DNA of 61,358 bases from Brevundimonas sp. (GTDB taxonomy: Bacteria; Pseudomonadota; Alphaproteobacteria; Caulobacterales; Caulobacteraceae), in contig JAUYAG010000031.1 of assembly GCA_030693575.1 (NCBI GenBank), positions 1 through 61,358 of the forward strand, read 5' to 3'. Below are positions 54,701 to 61,358 of this stretch, in pieces. Position numbers and translations under genes: made by a program. Each line of letters opens with the position of its first letter. Position 1 is the stretch's first letter. The notes under the pieces are model-generated. The model saw only the letters and a list, made by a program, of their open reading frames with translations, searched no databases and was not told where the DNA came from.

Positions 54701-54885
54701 GCCAGACGCGCGGCGGCTATACGCTGACGCTGGACGGCGCTGTCGCGCCGCCGGGCGGCTTCGTCATCCAGTGGCCCGCGGGCGAGACGCCGCCGGCGCG
54801 GGTGCGGATCGACGGACGGGCGGCGAACTGGAACGGGTCGGAGCTGGCTATCCCGGCGGGCGCGCGACGAGTGGAGATGCGCTGA
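51706..54885 (+). CDS. Secreted multidomain six-hairpin glycosidase-like enzyme (1,059 residues)
   Basis: Signal peptide to about 19 (ending PAHAQ). Residues about 22-175 are a CBM11-like beta jelly-roll (VLDPFETLTPWTADAS, ENYEISFWLRGEM); about 188-310 an F5/8-type C (discoidin/CBM32) domain (AVDDDPATAWRSASLGEQALTLDLG); about 330-590 a beta-sandwich; about 600-960 an (alpha/alpha)6 barrel with SYNRSWIRDGAMMAEGLNRLG, YSNWDNFWGLLG and NGWAEVVGRDE; then a C-terminal beta domain. Glu/Asp residues in the toroid are probable catalytic residues. I do not recognise a CAZy family. Expected to act in the periplasm on the same glucan as GH144. Last gene of the locus, followed by repeat B. Confidence 0.85.
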   Translation: MRMFALILAAMALALPAHAQTPRVLDPFETLTPWTADASTDVSSAISAVDGHDGRAMRLTYDFNGRSGYAFAARAIDLDVPENYEISFWLRGEMAPNTLEIKFVDASGDNVHWRQIRGFQATPGWTRYTIKKRQITRAWGPNPDHTFRGAERMEFVVTAGEGGAGWIEVDQLELRELLPEPSVPPRPLAGATSADGLNIAARAVDDDPATAWRSASLGEQALTLDLGYEREFGGVTLRWAEKAAATAYRLQASSDGETWRDLAVVDDGDGGVDWLRTPEASARWLRLALRSPVPAAGGDRPVGAYALNSVEIEPLSFGESPTAFIRAVAEESRRGLYPRGFHGEQPYWTLVGVDGGGESGLIGEDGAIELRRGGPSIEPFVLDNGRLVTWADVNVSQSLQDGDLPIPTVTWTGDDWTLAITAFAEGTPEQAQLYGQYVLTNTSNRPRTLTLALMARPYQVNGPSQFLAIPGGVGPIEQIDWNGSTLVLNDAIRISPLSAPDGLVTSRFAAGADPQSLLADADRPRDPAERYVDSDSSALMSGALLYDVTLQPGEARTFGLVTRLAGPTPDLAPVADVAGTLAAARTRVTAGWREKLDRFDLTLPDSQQRIEDVMRASLAHMLMSRQGPILQPGTRSYNRSWIRDGAMMAEGLNRLGHADLSADYLRWYAPFVFDNGKVPCCVDFRGADPVPENDSHGEFVFLAAETYRYTGDAALLREVWPQVQAAIGYMDALRASTRTPAFEAANQRHLYGLLPPSISHEGYSDRPAYSNWDNFWGLLGYRDAAFIADTLGDTAAAARIRAGEAEFKTDVMASIVATARVHGIDWIAGAADRGDFDATSTTIGLSPAGLIDDLPQDLLTRTFDKSWENFTSRQENRQAWKDYTPYELRNVGALVRLGRREDALRALDFYFADMRPRAWNGWAEVVGRDEREPRFIGDMPHAWISSDYIRSTLDLLVYERDRDHALVLAAGVPTDWLAGEGVGVTGVRTAYGPLTYNLRQTRGGYTLTLDGAVAPPGGFVIQWPAGETPPARVRIDGRAANWNGSELAIPAGARRVEMR

Positions 54886-54889
54886 GCGT

Positions 54890-55072
54890 CCCTCTTCCAT
54901 TGGGAGAGGGCTTGAGCCTCCGGGAGCGAAGCGATCGGCAAGGCGAAAGGGTGTGGGTCGGGTGGCCGCATTCGGCGAAGCCGCGTTCGCTTTCGGGAGC
55001 GGCGGCTTATGCCGAAGGACAAAACCGACCCACATCCGGCGCTGCGCGCCACCTTCTCCCAGAGGGAGAAGG
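54890..55072. repeat. Inverted-repeat element B (183 bp) between glycosidase gene and dnaB
   Basis: End arms 54890-54910 (CCCTCTTCCATTGGGAGAGGG) and 55052-55072 (CCTTCTCCCAGAGGGAGAAGG) each fold and pair imperfectly with each other; an inner perfect 10-base pair TGTGGGTCGG / CCGACCCACA lies at 54952-54961 and 55025-55034. Same design as elements A and C. It ends 11 bases before the dnaB stop, so its hairpin may also end transcription from both sides. Confidence 0.8.
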
Positions 55073-55083
55073 ACCGGGACTCG

Positions 55084-56583
55084 TCAGTCCCCGTAATCGT
55101 CGTACCTCTGCCCCTGGGCCAGGTTGCCGAACTTGGTCGTATTGGCGTCGAAGCTCAGCTTGATGATGCCGATCGGGCCGTGGCGCTGCTTGCCGATGAC
55201 GACCTCGGCCTGGTGCTCCAGCCGGTCCATGTCCTCCTGCCATTGCAGGTGTTCGGGCGAGCCTTCGCGGGGCTCGGCACGGCCCAGGTAGTAGCTCTCG
55301 CGGTACACAAACATGACGCAGTCGGCGTCCTGCTCGATCGAGCCGGATTCGCGCAGGTCGGACAGTTGCGGCCGCTTGTCCTCGCGCTGTTCGACCTGAC
55401 GCGACAGCTGCGACAGGGCGATGATCGGCACGCTGAGTTCCTTGGCCAGCGCCTTCAGGGCACCGGTAATCTCCGACACCTCCTGCACCCGGTTCTTCTG
55501 GTTGTTGCCCTCGCCGACGGTGATGAGCTGAAGGTAGTCGACGATGATCAGGTCGAGGCCGTGCTCCTGGCGCTTCAGGCGGCGGGCGCGGGCGGCGAGC
55601 TTGGAGATCGACAGGCCGCCGGTGGCGTCGATGAACAGCGGGCTCTCGCCGATCTCGACCGCGGCCTCGCGGATCTTGCCGAAGTCGGCGGCGTCGATCT
55701 CGCCCTTGCGCAGCTTGTCCGACGAGACGCCCGAGGCGTCGGCCAGAATCCGCATGGCCAGCTGTTCGGCGCTCATTTCCAGCGAATAGAAGGCGACGAC
55801 GCCGCCGTTGACCGTCTTGCGGCCCTCCGGCGTGGGCTCCCAGCGGTAGTTGCGCGCGATGTTGAACGCGATGTTCGTGGCCAGGGCGGTCTTGCCCATC
55901 GACGGACGGCCGGCGAGGACCAGCAGGTCGGAGGGATGCAGGCCGCCGAGCTTGGCGTCGAGGTCGTCCAGATGGGTGGCCAGCCCGGCCAGTTTGCCGT
56001 CGCGCTGATAGGCTTCGGCTGCCATCTGCACGGCGCCGCTCAGGGCGCTGGAGAAGCTGACGAAACCGGAGGAGGGCTTGCCGGTTTCGGCCAGGGTATA
56101 GAGCTGCTGCTCCGCCTGTTCGATCTGGTCGATGGCGGCGGTTTCGGGCTGGGGCGCCTCGCGGACGATCTCGCCGCCGATGCGGATCAGGTCGCGGCGC
56201 AGGGCCAGATCATAGACCACGCGGGCGTAGTCGGGAGCGTTGGCGGCCGGCGGGGCGCGGTCGACCAGGTCGGCGAGGTAGCGCAGGCCGCCGAACTCCT
56301 GGAAGGCCGGATCCAGCTTGAACCGCTCCATCAGAATGGTCGGCTCGGCCAGCATGCCCTGACGGATATGGTCCTCGATGGCCTCATACAGGCGCTGGTG
56401 GAAGGGCTCATGGAAATGTGAGCCACGCAGCCGGTCGGACAAGCGTTCGAACACCGCATTGTCGAACATCAGCGACCCCAGAAGCGCCTGTTCGGCCTCG
56501 AGGTTGTGCGGCATCGAGGGGATGGATCCGGAGTCCATCGGCGACGGGAATTGGACGGGGGCGAAGGCGTTCATCGGGAGCAT
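55084..56583 (-). CDS. dnaB: Replicative DNA helicase DnaB
   Basis: 499-residue hexameric 5'-3' helicase. N-terminal collar domain about 25-130 (PHNLEAEQALLGSLMF), linker, then RecA-like ATPase about 190-480 with Walker A LAGRPSMGKTALA, Walker B LIIVDYLQL, and the arginine-finger region RESGSIEQDADCVMFVYRE. Start ATG at 56583; an ATG three codons later is equally possible and neither has a clear Shine-Dalgarno. It stands between repeat B and a small secreted-protein gene, upstream ribosomal-protein genes reading the same way. Confidence 0.96.
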   Translation of the reverse strand: MLPMNAFAPVQFPSPMDSGSIPSMPHNLEAEQALLGSLMFDNAVFERLSDRLRGSHFHEPFHQRLYEAIEDHIRQGMLAEPTILMERFKLDPAFQEFGGLRYLADLVDRAPPAANAPDYARVVYDLALRRDLIRIGGEIVREAPQPETAAIDQIEQAEQQLYTLAETGKPSSGFVSFSSALSGAVQMAAEAYQRDGKLAGLATHLDDLDAKLGGLHPSDLLVLAGRPSMGKTALATNIAFNIARNYRWEPTPEGRKTVNGGVVAFYSLEMSAEQLAMRILADASGVSSDKLRKGEIDAADFGKIREAAVEIGESPLFIDATGGLSISKLAARARRLKRQEHGLDLIIVDYLQLITVGEGNNQKNRVQEVSEITGALKALAKELSVPIIALSQLSRQVEQREDKRPQLSDLRESGSIEQDADCVMFVYRESYYLGRAEPREGSPEHLQWQEDMDRLEHQAEVVIGKQRHGPIGIIKLSFDANTTKFGNLAQGQRYDDYGD

Positions 56584-56684
56584 GTCTTACCCATGCGCGC
56601 GGGCTGCGTCAGTCTCGGTCGCAGGCTTCATGGGGAGCGATTCCGGACCGCTGTGGGCAGTCCGGAATTCCGCAGACGGATCAG

Positions 56685-57065
56685 TTAACGGGCGGCGCAG
56701 GGATAGCGCGACCCCATCCACGATCTGATGCCGTCCGTGACGGTCATTCGTTGCCGCCGGGTCTCGGGAATGCCGTTCAGGAAGGCCAGCATCTGGCGGA
56801 CATCCAGACTGATCCGGTCCGGCGGACAGGCGGGCGGCGTGCGTCCGGCGGTCCGCGCGGTCTCGATCTCGTTCCCCACGGTCCGGAAGGCGCGCTCGAC
56901 CTCGCCCTTCAGCCGGTGCGCGTCCGGGCGCAGCATGGCGGTCGGGTTCAGGGGGATGCGATTGGCGCGCGTGACGAAGTCATTCAGCGTCATGGCGGAC
57001 TGTGCCGCTACGGAGCCGGCGGCCAGACAGACGGCCATACCGATGGCGAGTGCGAACTTCTTCAT
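56685..57065 (-). CDS. Small secreted hypothetical protein
   Basis: 126 residues from the ATG at 57065 with GGGGAG 7 bases upstream; a TTG two codons earlier is less likely. Signal peptide ending SVAAQS (about residue 23). Mature part contains LNDFVTRANRIPLNPTAMLRPDAHRLKGEVERAF and a C-terminal SWMGSRYPCAAR; two Cys near 80 and 122. Similar sequences are seen only as hypothetical in Caulobacteraceae. Expressed leftwards in the gap between rplI and dnaB; no function assignable. Confidence 0.65.
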   Translation of the reverse strand: MKKFALAIGMAVCLAAGSVAAQSAMTLNDFVTRANRIPLNPTAMLRPDAHRLKGEVERAFRTVGNEIETARTAGRTPPACPPDRISLDVRQMLAFLNGIPETRRQRMTVTDGIRSWMGSRYPCAAR

Positions 57066-57123
57066 GGTCAATCTCCCCGGACAGCCAAGCTTGGCCGTAA
57101 CTTTGCGGCGGTATAGCGGCCAA

Positions 57124-57153
57124 GAGAAAGGGCGCGCCCGACTGGACGCGCCC
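57124..57153 (-). terminator. Terminator of the rpsF-rpsR-rplI operon
   Basis: Stem GGGCGCG/CGCGCCC (57130-57153) and, on the minus strand, a T/C-rich run TTTCTC just after. It begins 32 bases past the rplI stop. Confidence 0.6.
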
Positions 57154-57184
57154 GATCACTGACTTGTTATCAGAAGGCTTCGGT

Positions 57185-57769
57185 TCAGGCTTCCGAACCG
57201 AGGCCGTCCTGCTGGCCGGCACCGCCGGCGACCATGTCCTTGGCCTGTTCGAGGGCCAGTTCGCGGTCCTCGTCGTAGGCGGCCTTGATCACGTCCTCGC
57301 CCTTCGCCTGACGCTCGGCTTCGTCGGCCGAACGGGCGATGTTGATCTTGACGGTGGCCGAGACCTCGGCGTGCAGGCGAACCAGCACTTCGTGGACGCC
57401 CAGGGTCTTGATCGGGGTGTTGAGCACGATCTGGCTGCGCTCGACCTTGCCGCCTTCGGCCGTGACAGCCTCGACGATGTCGCGCGCGGCGACCGAACCG
57501 TACAGCTGACCCGTCTCACCGGCTTGCCGGATCATGACATAGGTCTGGCCGTCGATCTTGGAGCCGATCGAGCCGGCGTCGGCCTTGTTCTTCTCGTTGC
57601 GGGCCTCAATGGCGGCGCGGTCGAGTTCGAACGCCTTCAGGTTCGCGGACGTGGCCCGACGGGCCTTGTCGCGCGGCAGAAGGAAGTTACGGGCGAAGCC
57701 GTCCTTGACGGACACGACGTCGCCGATGGCGCCGAGATTATCGACGCGCTCAAGCAGAACGACCTTCAT
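57185..57769 (-). CDS. rplI: 50S ribosomal protein L9
   Basis: 194 residues. L9 N-terminal domain MKVVLLERVDNLGAIGDVVSVKDGFARNFLLP is unmistakable; connecting helix and C-terminal RNA-binding domain follow (EVLVRLHAEVSATVKINI), with a longer acidic C-terminal tail than E. coli L9 (149). Tail extensions are usual in alphaproteobacteria. It starts 1 base after the rpsR stop; last gene of the rpsF-rpsR-rplI operon. Confidence 0.97.
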   Translation of the reverse strand: MKVVLLERVDNLGAIGDVVSVKDGFARNFLLPRDKARRATSANLKAFELDRAAIEARNEKNKADAGSIGSKIDGQTYVMIRQAGETGQLYGSVAARDIVEAVTAEGGKVERSQIVLNTPIKTLGVHEVLVRLHAEVSATVKINIARSADEAERQAKGEDVIKAAYDEDRELALEQAKDMVAGGAGQQDGLGSEA

Positions 57770-57770
57770 C

Positions 57771-58049
57771 TTATTTCACCACGTAAGGCAGGAGGGCCAG
57801 ATAACGGGCGCGCTTGATGGCCTTGGCCAGTTCGCGTTGCTTGATCTGGGAAACGGCGGTGATGCGCGACGGGACGATCTTGCCGCGTTCGCTGATGTAG
57901 CGTTGCAGCAGTTTGACGTCCTTGTAGTCGATCTTCGGCGCGCCTTCGCCCGTGAACGGGCAGACCTTGCGGCGACGATAGAAGGGACGGCGTCCGGCGG
58001 CGCCGGAGCCGGCCGGCGCGCCCGGCGACGGAGCGGTGGTGTCGGTCAT
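57771..58049 (-). CDS. rpsR: 30S ribosomal protein S18
   Basis: 92 residues. Family core [40 protein letters not shown] is clear, with Ala/Gly/Pro-rich N-terminal extension (first 20 residues). S18 forms a heterodimer with S6 on 16S rRNA. It lies 12 bases after rpsF and directly before rplI. Confidence 0.97.
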   Translation of the reverse strand: MTDTTAPSPGAPAGSGAAGRRPFYRRRKVCPFTGEGAPKIDYKDVKLLQRYISERGKIVPSRITAVSQIKQRELAKAIKRARYLALLPYVVK

Positions 58050-58061
58050 GTTCCGGGTTCC

Positions 58062-58454
58062 TTAAACGGTGGCTTCGGCGGCGGGGGCGTCGTCGCGGGG
58101 CGTGCGCTCACGCTCACGTTCGCGCTCGCGTTCGCGGCGGGCCAGCAGGGGCGACAGCTCCAGGTCGAGCTCCTCGACGCGGACGGTCAGCCAGCGAAGC
58201 ACATCCTCGTTGATCGACAGCTGACGCTCGACCTCGGCCATGGCCGCGGGCGGGCAGTCGACGGCGAGCAGCGAATAGTGCGCCTTGCGGTTCTTCTTGA
58301 CCCGATAGGTCAGGTTGCGCAGACCCCAGTATTCGATCTTGGCGACGGTGCCGCCGCCTTGTTCGATCAAACCCTTGATGGTGTCGTTCAGCGCTTCGGC
58401 CTGTTGCGCGCTGATATCCTGGCGCGACATGACCGTGTGCTCGTAAAGAGCCAT
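58062..58454 (-). CDS. rpsF: 30S ribosomal protein S6
   Basis: 130 residues. [32 protein letters not shown] start, [18 protein letters not shown] core, and an Arg/Glu repeat tail ([105458 protein letters not shown]). Confidence 0.9.
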   Translation of the reverse strand: MALYEHTVMSRQDISAQQAEALNDTIKGLIEQGGGTVAKIEYWGLRNLTYRVKKNRKAHYSLLAVDCPPAAMAEVERQLSINEDVLRWLTVRVEELDLELSPLLARRERERERERERTPRDDAPAAEATV

Positions 58455-61358
58455 GCGGTGTCTCCCTTGTAGGGCGTCGGCGCGAGGGGACCGGGTAAGT
58501 CCTCTCCCACGATGGATCCCGAGGCGGCGGCCGGGATGACTTCCCGAACCCTTTGGAGCTCCGCGACCGGGACCGAAGCCCTGGAAAGGCGGCGCGTATA
58601 GGGGAAAAGCGCGGGGGGGGCAAGGCGTGCGGGCGTCGGCCCGGACCGCCTACTCCTGCGGGCGGACCACCATGCAGGTGACGCGGCGTTCGGCGAGGGC
58701 GGCGCAGGCGCCCTGGGCGGCCTGTTCGGTCATGCCGGTGAAGCGGGAGCGGTACCAGCCCTCGGCGTTCTGCACCGTCCGTTCGGCGGCGGCGAACTGG
58801 CTGCGGAACCGTCGGTTGACCTCGGTCAGCCAGTCGCGCGCCACCGCCTCGTCGCGGAAGGCGCCGACCTGCACCGACCAGCGACCGGCCGGCGACCGGG
58901 CCTGGGCGCGCGCGGGCGGAGGCGAGGCCGCGCGGGCGGGCGGGCTGGATCCGCCGTTGAGAATGGCGGTCACGTCCGCGGGACGTTCCGAGGGCGCGGG
59001 GGTCGCCCGGATCATCGGAGGCGGCGCGGCGGCGAGGGCGGCGTAGGCGACCCCGCCTGACGCTGTGGTGTCGGACCCGACGCCGGTTGCGGCCTCGTCA
59101 TCGGAGACCGCGGCGTATTCGACCGGGCCGGAGCTGTCGGGGCTTATGCCGAAACCGCGCGCCTCGAAGAAGGTCTGGGCGATCTGGATGGACTCGCCGC
59201 GGGCGCGGGCGCGTTCGACCTCGAAGCCGGTGTCCATCAGGGCGGCGACATGCTGGTTCCGGCTGGCCGTCGAGCGCCCGCCGAGGACGATGGTGATCAG
59301 CCTGCGGCCATCGCGCACCGCCGTGGCCGCGAGATTGTATCCCGAGGCGTTGGTGAAGCCGGTCTTGAGGCCGTCATAGCCGGCGCCGCTGCGCAGCAGG
59401 CCGTTGGTGTTGCGATACTCCCGACCATTGTAGACCCAGTCGTGCTGGCCGAAATAGCGGTAGTACTGCGGATAGTCGCGCATCACCGCGCGGGCCAGGA
59501 TGGACAGGTCGCGGGCCGTCGTCACCTGCCGGCTGTCGGGCAGGCCGTTGGGATTGTAGTAGCGGGTCTGGGTCATGCCCAGTTCGCGGGCCTTCTGCGT
59601 CATCAGGGTCGCAAACCCGCTCTGGGAGCCGCCGATATGTTCGGCGATGACCATCGCCATGTCATTGGCGCTGCGCACTGCCGTGGCGCGCATGGCGTCG
59701 TCCATGGTGATGGTCTGGCCGGCCGCGAGACCGAGTTTGGACGGGGGCTCGCTGGCGGCGCGGACCGAGACGGTCAGCACGTCATCCGGCTTCACCTTGC
59801 CCTCCGCGAGCGCTTCGAAGGCGAGGTACAGGGTCATCACCTTGGTGATGGAGGCCGGAAAGCGGCGGCTGTCGGCGTGGCGGGCGAACAGCACCTCGCC
59901 GGACTCGGCGTCGAGCACGATCGCGGCGTAGCGGCTGTTGTCCGAAGACTGGGCGACCAGCGGCGGGGTCGTCGGCGTCATCGCCAGGGCGGCGACCAGA
60001 AGCAGCGACAGGAATCCACGGCGGATCAGGGCGGAGATCGGCAAAGGCAGGCCTCTCAGTAGATTAGCGCGACGGCGGCCCCACCACGCGACGCTGACGA
60101 GAGGCTATCATGGGGCCCGCGGGTTTCGTGACGGTAAACAACCAGTCAACGATTTTGTGAAGTTTTGTGCAGCGCACCATTTTTCCTTGACGTGACTTCG
60201 CACCTGCACCATATGAGCCCCTGTCGCGATGGTTCGCTCCATGGCGCACGACATTCCAGCGGCCCCCCGCCGCGAAGATCTTCAGGAGACCATCATGGCT
60301 GACGCCACCGCCGATACCGTCAAGAAGACCGTCGAAACCGCCGCCGCCACCGTCAAGGCGTCGGCCGACAAGGCCCAGGCCGCGTTCCAGGCCAATGCCG
60401 AGCAGGCCCAGGCCGCCGGCGCCAAGGCTTTCCGTGACGTCGCCGACAAGTCGGCCGCCGGCATCAGCGAGCTGAACGTCCAGGGCAAGCAGAACCTGGA
60501 GGCCATCGTCGCCTCCGCCGCCGCCGCCCAGACGGGCGTCGAGGCCCTGTCGGCCCAGACCGCCGCCTTCACCAAGAAGTCCTGGGAAGACGGCGTCGCC
60601 GCCGCCCAGTCGATGTCGCAGGCCCGTTCGATCCAGGAGCTGCTCGAGCTGCAGACGACCTGGGCCAAATCGGCGACCGAAGCCTATCTGGCCGAAGTCA
60701 CCAAGGCGACGGACGTCCTGACCGCCTCGGTCAAGGACAGCTTCAAGCCGATCAACGAGCGCGTCACCGCCTCGGTCGAAAAATTCCAGGCCGCCCGCTA
60801 AGGCGAATGCCGCTTCAGCAGGCGTAGTCTGCAAACATACGAGGGGCCCCGGCGGAAACGCCGGGGCCTTTTTCGTTTCTCCCTCCCCGAAGTGGGGAGT
60901 GATGACCGGCAAAGCCGATCGAGCGACGGCGCGCGCAGCGATCCGGGTGGGGAGAGGGCGGCGGCAAGCCGGGTCGGTGGATGTTTCGCACATCCCCGCC
61001 CGGGCGCGTCTTCGCCTCGCCGTCCCTCCCCACTTCGGGGGAGGGAGAATTGGGGCGCCCACTCAAGAGTGACTTGCCGCACCTTCAAATCAGGCCATCA
61101 TTCCCTATCTGAGCCATCGACTCTCCCCACACGGATTACGAATGCCGCCGTCCCGCAGGCCAGGTGAACAACACGGTGGAGGCCTCGGCGCCGCCACCGT
61201 CACCGAGACCAAGCCGAAGCTTCAAAAGCCCTCGCTGTACCGGGTGCTGATCCTGAACGACGACTACACGCCAATGGAGTTCGTCATCTATGTGCTGGAG
61301 CGGTTCTTCCAGAAGGACCGCGAGGCCGCGACTCGCATCATGCTGCATGTGCATCAGC

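Overview
The window is a GC-rich alphaproteobacterial chromosome segment. Protein style and gene content point to Caulobacterales, most likely Brevundimonas: TonB-dependent receptors, an Oar-like receptor next to glycoside hydrolases, YbjN, TorF and DUF4349/DUF4424 proteins, an HWE-family kinase and a phasin. The genus is inference from sequence only. No rRNA, tRNA, phage, transposase or CRISPR array was seen. The left edge cuts lpxC and the right edge cuts clpS.

Layout. Positions 1-9,100 are mostly housekeeping: lpxC, the tight lgt-midA-pgeF operon, a UbiK-like factor, YbjN-proC, an OmpR/EnvZ-type pair and ilvE. Positions 9,060-12,000 hold a DUF4349 lipoprotein, a CNT nucleoside transporter and a GST. 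Positions 12,009-17,225 form a five-gene minus-strand operon in which every junction overlaps: ketosynthase III, extended SDR, MBL-fold hydrolase, F390-synthetase/CapK-like adenylate-forming enzyme, ATP-grasp enzyme. It resembles part of an OleA/OleD pathway with substituted partners and is the best candidate for an undescribed biosynthetic pathway here. Positions 17,270-26,560 carry a NUDIX hydrolase, a DUF4424 protein, RNase R, a cystathionine beta-synthase/gamma-lyase pair and an S9 peptidase. Positions 26,650-28,870 hold two paralogous cold-shock genes with a shared, apparently structured 5' leader, and a fasciclin lipoprotein. Positions 28,900-39,750 hold a TorF porin, nitronate monooxygenase, QueF, a siderophore receptor-PepSY-small membrane protein operon, DUF817, a phytoene-desaturase-like oxidoreductase and an HWE kinase/receiver pair.

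Positions 41,422-54,885 are a glucan-utilisation locus: a divergent GH1 beta-glucosidase, then LacI regulator, Oar-like receptor, GH144-type endo-glucanase lipoprotein, ABC substrate-binding lipoprotein, two permeases and a 1,059-residue secreted six-hairpin glycosidase-like enzyme. GH144 suggests beta-1,2-glucan as the substrate. Expected flow is outer-membrane uptake, periplasmic cutting, ABC import and cytoplasmic GH1 hydrolysis under LacI control. No ABC ATPase is encoded locally. The window ends with dnaB, rplI-rpsR-rpsF, a D,D-carboxypeptidase with a SPOR domain, a phasin and clpS.

Repeats. Three elements of about 160-185 bp with inverted GC-rich ends lie at 7182-7342, 54890-55072 and 60879-61047. 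Two unrelated-in-sequence elements built of inverted tandem heptamers (36028-36154 and 37758-37864) bracket the phytoene-desaturase-like gene; each supplies the stop codon of the gene to its left.
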